Of a stretch of DNA of 18,908 nucleotides, positions 7,880-13,961 are shown piece after piece (the stretch's first letter is position 1; each line of letters starts with the position of its first letter). The DNA comes from an uncultured Bacilli bacterium. Its GTDB lineage: Bacteria > Bacillota_I > Bacilli_A > RF39 > UBA660. The stretch lies in NCBI GenBank assembly GCA_934090795.1, contig CAKOJQ010000016.1, forward strand, positions 1 to 18,908. The letters are read 5' to 3'. Both the position numbers and the translations under genes were made by a program. The notes below the pieces were generated by a model. The model saw only the letters and a list, made by a program, of their open reading frames with translations. It was not told the DNA's origin and ran no database searches.

Positions 7880-8950
7880 TTACATATCTTTTTTGTGTTT
7901 TATAAATTCAATATTATTTCTTTCTAAATCTTCAATAGTAATATCGCCATATTCTAAAGATGTTGCAACTGTTTCTTGATAACCATTAGAATAAATAACA
8001 ATTACATTTTTACTTTTGATACAAGGAAAATAATAAATAAATTCTTTATCTTCATAAAACTGTTCCAATGCTTCAGCACAAGCGATATTTTCTTCTTTTA
8101 CTTTATCGATTATTTTTAAATGAGTAAATGGCTGATTATTTTTATTTATATAATTTTTTTCACTTATCAATACTACTCCAATAACAAGAATAATAGGTAT
8201 AACTATAATTATAATCTTCCTAAATAAATCTTTATAATTAATCTTGTTTTTTTCTAAAAGAAATATATTTTTCAATAACTCATTAATAGATTTTATATGC
8301 AATATTTCATACATTATTAAAGAGCCAGATACATTTAAAATTACATCATCAATATCACAAGATCCAGACATAGTAATAAACTGCAATAATTCAATTCCAG
8401 TCACTATACAAATCATAGTTAATAGAAAAGTTTTAAAATTATTTTGTTTCTTAAATAGTAATGGCAAGAAGAAAGCAAAAGGCATTAATGCAATAACATT
8501 ACCTAATATATTATAGATAAAAATATAAGGTGCTATATTGCCACTAACAAACTTTGTAACATAAGAGATAATCGTTTTGAAAGGAACAAGATTAAGTGAA
8601 TTAGATAAATAGTTTTTAAATATTTCATTGTCCCAATTTAATATATTAAAATTACCTCTGTAAAAGTAATCATCAAATAAAGTAAGTGTTGAGAGTAGTA
8701 TTATATATAACAATAACCATATTGAAATATTGATTTTGAAAATTTTCTCTTTATATTTCTTATCAACATATTTAGTTAAGAAGAATCCCCCTAAATACAT
8801 TAGCAAACAACTTGCTGATAATAATATTATTCTTCCACTAGGGCTTAAGTGGAATAGTTTATTAAATTGTAAACTAAAATAATAGATTAATATTATTGCT
8901 GACAATAAATAAGTAATTATACTAACTATCAAATTTATCTTCTTTTTCAT
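7880..8950 (-). CDS. VanZ-like family membrane protein
   Basis: 356-aa polytopic membrane protein with about six hydrophobic segments. The VanZ-like core is clear: NLVPFKTI, then a GN-ALMPFAFFLPLLF segment, an acidic ELLQ helix, and the DIDDVILNVSG motif at about residues 200-210. The family is named after the teicoplanin-resistance protein VanZ; most members have no known biochemical role. The C-terminal about 130 residues, with one more membrane segment and an extracytoplasmic tail of about 90 residues, are not part of the usual domain. The gene begins 31 nt after the small membrane protein gene and lies ahead of the receiver gene, so the three probably share a transcript. A role in resistance to cell-wall or membrane agents is plausible from the family only. 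Confidence 0.85.
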   Translation of the reverse strand: MKKKINLIVSIITYLLSAIILIYYFSLQFNKLFHLSPSGRIILLSASCLLMYLGGFFLTKYVDKKYKEKIFKINISIWLLLYIILLSTLTLFDDYFYRGNFNILNWDNEIFKNYLSNSLNLVPFKTIISYVTKFVSGNIAPYIFIYNILGNVIALMPFAFFLPLLFKKQNNFKTFLLTMICIVTGIELLQFITMSGSCDIDDVILNVSGSLIMYEILHIKSINELLKNIFLLEKNKINYKDLFRKIIIIVIPIILVIGVVLISEKNYINKNNQPFTHLKIIDKVKEENIACAEALEQFYEDKEFIYYFPCIKSKNVIVIYSNGYQETVATSLEYGDITIEDLERNNIEFIKHKKDM

Positions 8951-8981
8951 ATTTCATCTCACTTTCAAATTGTTATTTGCA

Positions 8982-9308
8982 TTACTTTCTATTTAATGAT
9001 TTGCATATTGAACTTCCAATAAATAATCCAATACTTGCAACAACTAAATACCATACAGAATGAATTAAAGCCGATTCATTATAATAGATAAAAACTGATG
9101 GTATAAATATTATTGAAGTAAATACTGAATAGAAATATTTAATTTTATTATTAGATAAAATTCCAATAAGTAATGATAATATAAATGTTCCAACAATTAT
9201 TAAAAACACCATTCCCATTGCATCTGTTGGTCCTGCAAATAATGGTAAAACATAAAATAATAATAATTGTAAAATACCTATTATAATTTCTTTAATATTC
9301 TTTTTCAT
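8982..9308 (-). CDS. small four-helix membrane protein, unknown function
   Basis: 108-aa hydrophobic protein with about four predicted transmembrane helices (about 8-25, 32-50, 58-76, 85-102) and a short basic tail. No family name can be given with confidence. Start: ATG at 9308 with GGAGG nine bases upstream; a TTG at 9314 is in frame but less likely. It is the first gene after the leader and terminator region at 9362-9529 and is followed closely by the VanZ-like gene. The pairing suggests that the two membrane proteins work together or are induced together. Confidence 0.75.
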   Translation of the reverse strand: MKKNIKEIIIGILQLLLFYVLPLFAGPTDAMGMVFLIIVGTFILSLLIGILSNNKIKYFYSVFTSIIFIPSVFIYYNESALIHSVWYLVVASIGLFIGSSICKSLNRK

Positions 9309-9361
9309 AATCAATCCTCCATTTCAACAAATTACTATTTTCATAATAGATTTATTACTTA

Positions 9362-9370
9362 ATTATAACA
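9362..9370 (-). promoter_or_regulatory. extended -10 promoter ahead of small membrane gene
   Basis: Minus strand TGTTATAAT is a consensus -10 with the TGn extension, about 55 nt ahead of the ATG at 9308. No good -35 is visible. It lies after the leader terminator and could give constitutive basal expression. Confidence 0.5.
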
Positions 9371-9373
9371 TTT

Positions 9374-9495
9374 TTAGTAAAATAAAAATAGTCCTGTACT
9401 AGCGACTATTATGGTTTTTACTACTAAGCACATGGAAAGGAGTGCTTATGAGCAGTAAAGTTAAATGATTTATGTAGTAATATTTATTTACTACA
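9374..9495 (-). ncRNA. candidate attenuator leader RNA
   Basis: Transcribed leftward from the promoter at 9501-9529. Three hairpins follow: TGTAGTAA/TTACTACA (9473-9495); TAAGCAC/GTGCTTA (9425-9448) with an outer TTTACT/AGTAAA pairing (9417-9459); and AATAGTC/GACTATT (9387-9410), which is followed by a T-rich tract and looks like an intrinsic terminator. The 3' arm of hairpin 1 (TTACTAC) can also pair with GTAGTAA at 9417-9424 beside hairpin 2, so mutually exclusive folds are possible. A 19-codon ORF starts in the loop of hairpin 2 (ATG at 9433) and runs through the terminator, but it has no ribosome site. This looks like conditional termination in front of the small membrane and VanZ-like genes. 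It is not a leader I recognise. Confidence 0.5.
9387..9410 (-). terminator. intrinsic terminator in leader
   Basis: Seven-bp stem AATAGTC/GACTATT with a 10-nt loop, followed on the minus strand by TTTTTATTTT. It lies between the upstream promoter and the small membrane protein gene. Confidence 0.65.
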
Positions 9496-9500
9496 ACTGT

Positions 9501-9529
9501 ATAATAACATTTTTAGACAATAATTGCAA
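9501..9529 (-). promoter_or_regulatory. promoter of leader RNA
   Basis: Minus strand TTGCAA (9529-9524), 17-bp spacer, TATTAT (9506-9501), with a TG one base ahead of the -10. Transcription would begin near 9494, inside the first hairpin arm. Confidence 0.65.
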
Positions 9530-9870
9530 TTACTTTGTATAGTCATTTGATATAAAAAGTTTAGAAAATTCTTTTTGAGCCTCATCCATTTCATCATTTA
9601 TATTTCTAATAGCATTTTCTATTTCTTGTTTATTTTTAAATTTTTGCTTAGAATTAGTATTAGTGAAATATGTTTTTAATATATCTTTTCTTGTTTGTTT
9701 TTTGTTATCAAGATAATACTTTAATATTATTTCTTGAATAATATCATTTTCTTTTATCTTAGTAATATTTTTAGATTCTTTTTTATAATTGTAATTAGAA
9801 TAATTAACAATGGCATTATATATATAATTAAACTTATTTATACAGTTGTTAAATAAAAAAATAGAATCAT
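9530..9870 (-). pseudogene. frameshifted small ORF, unknown function
   Basis: After the stop of the 90-aa gene, an ATG follows at once (TAAATG, 9873-9868). It opens only 10 codons in its own frame. Adding one base in the run of seven T (minus strand; 9855-9861) joins it to a long open frame that continues for about 105 codons to a TAA at 9530-9532. The joined product would be 113 aa, Lys/Asn-rich and helical, with a segment like NINDEMDEAQKEFSKLF near the end. Translational coupling by TAAATG and the length of the frame suggest a genuine gene broken by a slip in the homopolymer, a sequencing or assembly error, or a gene that uses slippage. No family is recognised. Confidence 0.55.
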
Positions 9871-10143
9871 TTAACTAAATTCTATCTTTTCAAAATCAGA
9901 TAATTTTTTGTTATATTTTATTTCAATTAACGAAATAGCATTAGATATTATACTTTGTTTCTCTTTTTCTGATAATTTAATCCTTTTTTGTAATTTATTA
10001 AAAACATCGTTCCCAGTAATACCATTATACTTATGATTAGAAAATTCATAATTTAAAATTAATAGTTCAGATAATAAACAAGTATAATGATATTTGAATA
10101 AATCTTTTTCTTTTCTACTATAATCTATATCAAATATATTCAT
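9871..10143 (-). CDS. 90-aa protein of unknown function
   Basis: Small, charged, probably helical cytoplasmic protein beginning MNIFDIDYSRKEKDLF. No family is recognised. The ATG at 10143 has GGAGG nine bases upstream and is preferred over the longer frame to 10239, which overlaps the preceding ORF. It starts just downstream of the 43-bp repeat 10157-10199, and its stop is joined to the start of the frameshifted ORF (TAAATG). It may form a short operon with the DUF5655-like ORF. Confidence 0.65.
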   Translation of the reverse strand: MNIFDIDYSRKEKDLFKYHYTCLLSELLILNYEFSNHKYNGITGNDVFNKLQKRIKLSEKEKQSIISNAISLIEIKYNKKLSDFEKIEFS

Positions 10144-10156
10144 GAAATAACCTCCA

Positions 10157-10199
10157 GTTGCTTGAATGCTACCTCGTTTGAAATAAATTGTCAAATCAT
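10157..10199. repeat. 43-bp element repeat, copy 2
   Basis: Partner of 6798-6840. Here it starts at the stop codon of the DUF5655-like ORF and ends just before the ribosome site of the 90-aa gene. The same junction sequence between two different gene pairs suggests modular shuffling among related elements. Confidence 0.8.
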
Positions 10200-11134
10200 C
10201 ATATTGCATAATATTTATAAAATTCATCTTTAAGATCATAAGGATTAATTTTATTTAATTCAAAACTACCTTTTATAAAAGGTAAAACTATATCTATATC
10301 TGATAGTTCTTTAACTTTGTAAGAAAGACATAATGGCTCATAATTTTTATGAGTAACAATGTTTAAAATATTGTCCTTATTTTTTACTTTTAAAACTTTT
10401 ACATAAATACCATAATTAGTTTTAGAAAGTAGTACAAAATTTCTTTTTTCCTTAAACATTAATCCTTTATTTGTATTATGGAAAGTAATACTTTCTGATA
10501 TAGTAGTAATCTTAAATCTTAAGATATTGAACAATCTATCACTTAAACTTTCTTGTGGGTTAGTAAAGTAATTATACATATCTCTAACTATTTTAACTGC
10601 ATAATCACAACTAGTATTATCTTCAATGATTAATGAGTAGCAAATACTATTCCTTTCATACCCCTTACGATCTACTAATTTATTAAAAGAATCAAATTGT
10701 TTAGCAATCCTATGAAAAGACACTAAAATATTATTTTGATTTATTTGTATTTCAACAATTCTATTATCTAATTTATAGACAACATTTTTTACTAGGTAAT
10801 TTCTTATGATGTTTTTACTTATAGCCATTATAGAAGAATCTAATCTATTAAATAAATCTATTGCAATTTGCTTTTTATTATAAATTATATTTTCATAGGT
10901 ATTAGTATCAACATTATAAACTTTATCATTAATCTTTTTTGTATTATCTTTTTTATCATTAGATATTTGATTAATAGATTTTTCTATTTTAACCACCTCG
11001 TCATTTGTATATGAAACATTATTATAGATAAGATTAAAGGTAGAACAAACCTCAATTTGGGTAGAAGTATTTGTGTTATTTAAAGATAGTTCTTCAAATT
11101 TATATGTGTTGCTGTATTGACACCAAGATTGCAA
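10199..11134 (-). CDS. DUF5655-like two-domain ORF without a clear start
   Basis: The frame is open for 311 codons. Residues about 90-190 and 201-293 look like two copies of a DUF5655-type domain: each opens with an LFN helix, continues with an F/V-rich strand pair and ends in an aspartate-led helix (DYAVKIV, DIDIVLPFIKGSF). That domain is often found in or near restriction and other defence proteins; this assignment is tentative. The outermost start is a TTG inside host spoVD with no ribosome site. Inside the element a strong GAGGTGG is followed by ATA (codon 50; 10987-10985) where an ATG would be expected, and a GTG lies at 10996. No ATG exists before residue 103. Either the start has decayed, a rare start is used, or the ORF is expressed only when joined to the recombinase frame in the excised circle. 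Confidence 0.55.
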   Translation of the reverse strand: MQSWCQYSNTYKFEELSLNNTNTSTQIEVCSTFNLIYNNVSYTNDEVVKIEKSINQISNDKKDNTKKINDKVYNVDTNTYENIIYNKKQIAIDLFNRLDSSIMAISKNIIRNYLVKNVVYKLDNRIVEIQINQNNILVSFHRIAKQFDSFNKLVDRKGYERNSICYSLIIEDNTSCDYAVKIVRDMYNYFTNPQESLSDRLFNILRFKITTISESITFHNTNKGLMFKEKRNFVLLSKTNYGIYVKVLKVKNKDNILNIVTHKNYEPLCLSYKVKELSDIDIVLPFIKGSFELNKINPYDLKDEFYKYYAI

Positions 11135-12174
11135 GAGTTTTCGACGACGTTTAAAAAAGTTTCAGAACCATGTCCTCCTCTTTTCCAACATTTAATTCTG
11201 GCATTTTCAACTTGAATTGATCCACCATCGTAATAATGATCATCAAATAAGTTTACTTTTCCTTCATTTATAGCACTAGATAGAGTTATAATTTTAAATG
11301 TTGAACCGGGTTCATAAGTCATCCATATTGGTAAGTTTCGGTTAATAGTTTCCAAGTTATAATTTTTATAATTATTAGAATCAAAGTTTGGACGAGATGA
11401 CATAGCAAGAACTTCTCCACTATTAGGATCCATTACTAAGGCTAAAGTACTGTCTGGATTATATTTTGTAACTACATTATCTAATTCTTTTTCTACTGCT
11501 GATTGAATATCTATATCTATTGTTAAAGAAATATTATTGCCATTAACTGGCTCATCATAAATTTCTGATAAATTTAAACGATTTCCTTTACCATCAGAAT
11601 AATATAATATACCTCCGTCATTACCTTTTAAATACTTATCATATTCAAGTTCAATTCCAGATAAACCTTGATTATCTATACCAACATATCCTAAAACATG
11701 AGAAAGTAATGATTCATATGGATAATATCTTTTAGATTCTTTAAGTAAATAGACTCCATCATAATTTAAATTATTTATTTTTTCAGCTACATCATATGAT
11801 AATCTTCTTCCTTCAGGATGAATTCTTTCAATTGAGGTATGTTTGGTTAAATGGGTATAAATATTTAAATAAGTTGTTCCTAGTATTTCAGATAAATTTT
11901 TAGCAACTTCTTCTTTATTTTGAATTTGAACTGGAATAACTACTAAAGATGTTGTTGTTAAATTGTCAGCAAGAACTATACCATTGCGATCAGTAATTTT
12001 ACCTCTATCAGCAAGAATTGGTAAGTTACGACTCCATAGGCTACCTGCTTTTTCTTTTATATTATTTACTTTAAATACTTGAAGATAAAACACTCTTAAT
12101 ATTATTACTAAGAAAGTTATTAAGACTATTAAATAAACATAAAACATTCTTTTATGAATACGATAATGAAGCAT
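11080..12174 (-). CDS. spoVD: SpoVD-like penicillin-binding protein, 5' fragment of split gene
   Basis: N-terminal part of a class B penicillin-binding protein: a short cytoplasmic tail, a membrane anchor (about residues 12-34), a pedestal domain (LWSRNLP, ADRGKITDRNG, SHVLGYVGIDNQGLSGIE) and the start of the transpeptidase domain with nucleophile Ser291 in PGSTFK and the SxN motif Ser347-Cys348-Asn349. Residues 350-364 are encoded by the inserted element and end at a premature stop, so the KTG motif and PASTA domain are lost and this product should be catalytically dead. The ATG at 12174 with AGGTGA upstream is preferred to the in-frame GTG at 12183. The pedestal wording matches SpoVD of Bacillus closely. 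In a species lacking another division-type enzyme, the same protein could serve in septation. Confidence 0.93.
   Translation of the reverse strand: MLHYRIHKRMFYVYLIVLITFLVIILRVFYLQVFKVNNIKEKAGSLWSRNLPILADRGKITDRNGIVLADNLTTTSLVVIPVQIQNKEEVAKNLSEILGTTYLNIYTHLTKHTSIERIHPEGRRLSYDVAEKINNLNYDGVYLLKESKRYYPYESLLSHVLGYVGIDNQGLSGIELEYDKYLKGNDGGILYYSDGKGNRLNLSEIYDEPVNGNNISLTIDIDIQSAVEKELDNVVTKYNPDSTLALVMDPNSGEVLAMSSRPNFDSNNYKNYNLETINRNLPIWMTYEPGSTFKIITLSSAINEGKVNLFDDHYYDGGSIQVENARIKCWKRGGHGSETFLNVVENSCNLGVNTATHINLKNYL
11106..11132. repeat. attachment site attL half: terminal inverted repeat and core TTGC
   Basis: Arm 11106-11127 reads GTGTTGCTGT, four variable bases, then ACACCAAG. After one base comes core TTGC 11129-11132, then spoVD. 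Rejoined with the other end, the arms give a 22+4+22 bp dyad with 18 of 22 arm positions in perfect symmetry, the size expected for a large serine integrase attP. The central dinucleotide would be TT/AA, which is non-palindromic. Confidence 0.85.
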
Positions 12175-12271
12175 TAAAATCACCTAATTAAATATATTAA
12201 ATATAAACATTGTTTAGAATTAAATGTGTTCTTGTAATTTACTTCATGGTAGCATGGATTTATATAATAAA

Positions 12272-12293
12272 AGATTACCAAATTAAGTAATCT
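12272..12293 (-). terminator. terminator after abiEii region
   Basis: AGATTAC/GTAATCT 7-bp stem with an 8-nt loop, then TTTTATTAT on the minus strand. It follows abiEii and a decayed fragment of the 355-aa gene family. It leaves spoVD with about 100 nt of its own upstream sequence. Confidence 0.7.
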
Positions 12294-12342
12294 CTATTGT
12301 TTTAATAATTTAATTAACTCATTAAAATATTACTGTTAAATC
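12293..12342 (-). pseudogene. decayed 3' end of the 355-aa membrane-anchored gene family
   Basis: This stretch closely matches 13962-14012, the last about 16 codons of the 355-aa gene (ATTGTTTTAATAATTT-like, then AACTC-TTAAAATATT). No frame remains. It puts copies of the same segment on both sides of the abiE pair. Confidence 0.55.
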
Positions 12343-12361
12343 AAAAAAGTGGATTGAAAAA

Positions 12362-13213
12362 TTACATTTCAACTAATTCATTTTCTAAGATATTTATTAT
12401 TTCTCTTAACGAATTAATTGTGTCTTCAAAAGTAACTCCTTTTGTATATTCTAGTTTACTTTGATAATCGGTAAATACTCTTTTTAAAACATTACTATTT
12501 TCTAATATTTCTACTATTTCTTTGAAATTAACTATATTAAATTTAGTATTTCTTTTATTAAAAGTATTCGTTATGGCTTTAACCAAATTCTTATTATTAA
12601 TGTCTTTTTTATGTTTATTCATTAGCATATATAAATCATAGAAATCTTTTGCTCTTGTGGTAGTTATATTTTTACTAATAATACTTTCAAACTTTTCAGC
12701 GATAATGGTTTCAATAGAATAAGCCATGATATTTATCTTTTTATCTTCAAAAATAGAATTATATTTATATTTTATTTCTCTTGGTGTAATAATATCTCCT
12801 GTGGTAATTTCGATAAAGAAGTTTGTTCTTATTTTATCATAAGTACCTTTGACATTTATTCTGAATCCACCATAATCATTTTCTAATCTAATATCTTTAA
12901 TATTAACTATTTCAAAATTAACATTATCATCTATATCTATACATAAAATTTCTTCAAATATATTTTTAACAGACTCTATATTTAATGGTAGGCTTTTTAA
13001 AGTAGCATCAATATCTTTTGTAGTTCTTAGATCTTCTCCAATAATAGAAGATAATAAAACTCCACCTTTTAATATAATATTATCTTTGTATTTACTTTTT
13101 TCTATTCTCATTAAAACGTGTTCAAAGAAAAACATTTGATGAAGATGATGAGCTAAATTATTGTTACCTTTAGATTTCTTTTTAATTATATTATTTAATT
13201 TATCTGAATTCAT
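12362..13213 (-). CDS. abiEii: AbiEii-type nucleotidyltransferase toxin
   Basis: 283-aa toxin of the type IV AbiE system, a DNA polymerase beta-like nucleotidyltransferase that AbiE studies link to growth arrest and phage abortive infection. Seen here: KGG at residues 49-51, the metal-binding DID (Asp67, Asp69) in RTTKDIDATL, and the later conserved AYSIETIIAEKFES and RAKDFYDLY blocks. The length is normal for the family. Its ATG directly follows the stop of the antitoxin gene (TAAATG), so the two are translationally coupled. Sensible alternatives are other AbiEii/AbiGii-like transferases of the same clan. Confidence 0.92.
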   Translation of the reverse strand: MNSDKLNNIIKKKSKGNNNLAHHLHQMFFFEHVLMRIEKSKYKDNIILKGGVLLSSIIGEDLRTTKDIDATLKSLPLNIESVKNIFEEILCIDIDDNVNFEIVNIKDIRLENDYGGFRINVKGTYDKIRTNFFIEITTGDIITPREIKYKYNSIFEDKKINIMAYSIETIIAEKFESIISKNITTTRAKDFYDLYMLMNKHKKDINNKNLVKAITNTFNKRNTKFNIVNFKEIVEILENSNVLKRVFTDYQSKLEYTKGVTFEDTINSLREIINILENELVEM

Positions 13214-13807
13214 TTATAATAAAACCTCCATCAATTCTACAACTTCTTCTTCGATATCTAACTTTCTAGCATATTTAACTAGTTTTAAAATATTTTTATC
13301 TTTATTTCTAGCATATTCTTTTAATGCTTTTGAATAAATTTCTTTATCCATTCGATTTTTATCTTTAATAATATCACATAATGTTCTTTCTAAATCATAA
13401 CACTTAACAGTTAGATCATTAATAGTTTTAATGTTAATCATTCCTAGTTCAAAAATATCATCTTTGACATATCTAAGAGATACATTTTTATTATTTAATA
13501 AATTACCACTATAGTTATATGGAACAGTTATATCATAAACTAAGGGAATTCTATCAGACATGTTATGTAAATACAAACTAGTTGCATGAGAATAGCACAT
13601 ATTTTTGCTACTTTTAGATAGAATATAAAAATTATCAATTGGATATTCAGGTAATTTATAAATACCAGTTCCAACTCTTTCTAATTTCTTATCATTTACT
13701 AAATTACTTAAAAATGTACTGTTAACTTCTAAGTTTTTCGTTTCTTTTGTCGTAATATATCCATTATTTTTTTTAGCAAAATCTAAAATTTTATCATAAT
13801 TATTCAT
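13214..13807 (-). CDS. abiEi: AbiEi-type antitoxin
   Basis: 197-aa antitoxin partner of the downstream AbiEii. The N-terminal winged-helix region (about 1-60: ILDFAKKNNGYITTKE, then a helix and a GIYKLP hairpin) is the family's DNA-binding part and normally represses the operon. The C-terminal part (CYSHATSLYLHNMSD and DLERTLCDIIKD) is the conserved AbiEi antitoxin region. In type IV systems the antitoxin counters the toxin without binding it. A near-consensus promoter sits just upstream (13834-13862). The order, antitoxin then toxin, is standard. Confidence 0.9.
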   Translation of the reverse strand: MNNYDKILDFAKKNNGYITTKETKNLEVNSTFLSNLVNDKKLERVGTGIYKLPEYPIDNFYILSKSSKNMCYSHATSLYLHNMSDRIPLVYDITVPYNYSGNLLNNKNVSLRYVKDDIFELGMINIKTINDLTVKCYDLERTLCDIIKDKNRMDKEIYSKALKEYARNKDKNILKLVKYARKLDIEEEVVELMEVLL

Positions 13808-13833
13808 ATATATCGTTTCCTTTTTTCAGGAAA

Positions 13834-13862
13834 ATTATATCATTATTCCTAGAAAATATCAA
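13834..13862 (-). promoter_or_regulatory. abiE promoter
   Basis: Minus strand TTGATA (13862-13857), a 17-bp spacer and TATAAT (13839-13834), about 27 nt before the abiEi ATG. A site AAAGGA precedes the start codon. Confidence 0.8.
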
Positions 13863-13922
13863 TTTAAAATTTATTATATTAATTGATAATATCTTTATAA
13901 TTTAATTTTAAGATTAACAAAA

Positions 13923-13960
13923 AACTGTTGAGAAATTAATTATTTAATTTTCCAACAGTT
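13923..13960 (-). terminator. terminator of the 355-aa gene
   Basis: AACTGTTG/CAACAGTT arms enclose a second AT-rich pairing. On the minus strand the stem is followed by TTTTTTG. It lies immediately after the stop at 13962. A decayed copy is present near 16180-16215. Confidence 0.85.
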
Positions 13961-13961
13961 C

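Larger units (their letters stand above)
5058..11132. mobile_element. about 6.07-kb serine-recombinase element inserted in spoVD
   Basis: Boundaries are set by the reading frame of the interrupted gene. Host codons stop matching SpoVD at both ends of this interval, and removing one core copy plus the interior (6071 bp) restores the frame exactly. Both junctions share TTGC on the + strand (5058-5061 and 11129-11132). Imperfect 22-bp inverted repeats lie just inside. A large serine recombinase gene abuts the left end. Cargo includes VanZ-like and small membrane proteins, an unusual receiver protein and a DUF5655-like ORF. No conjugation, replication or phage structural genes are visible, so it is a small integrative element that moves only by site-specific recombination or with help from others. 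Confidence 0.9.

Noticed and set aside
9440..9470. Tiny + strand ORF of six codons (MSSKVK) with a good AAAGGAG site
   Set aside because: The site is the complement of the leader hairpin arm on the minus strand. No + strand promoter or downstream + strand gene exists, so it is probably a coincidence.
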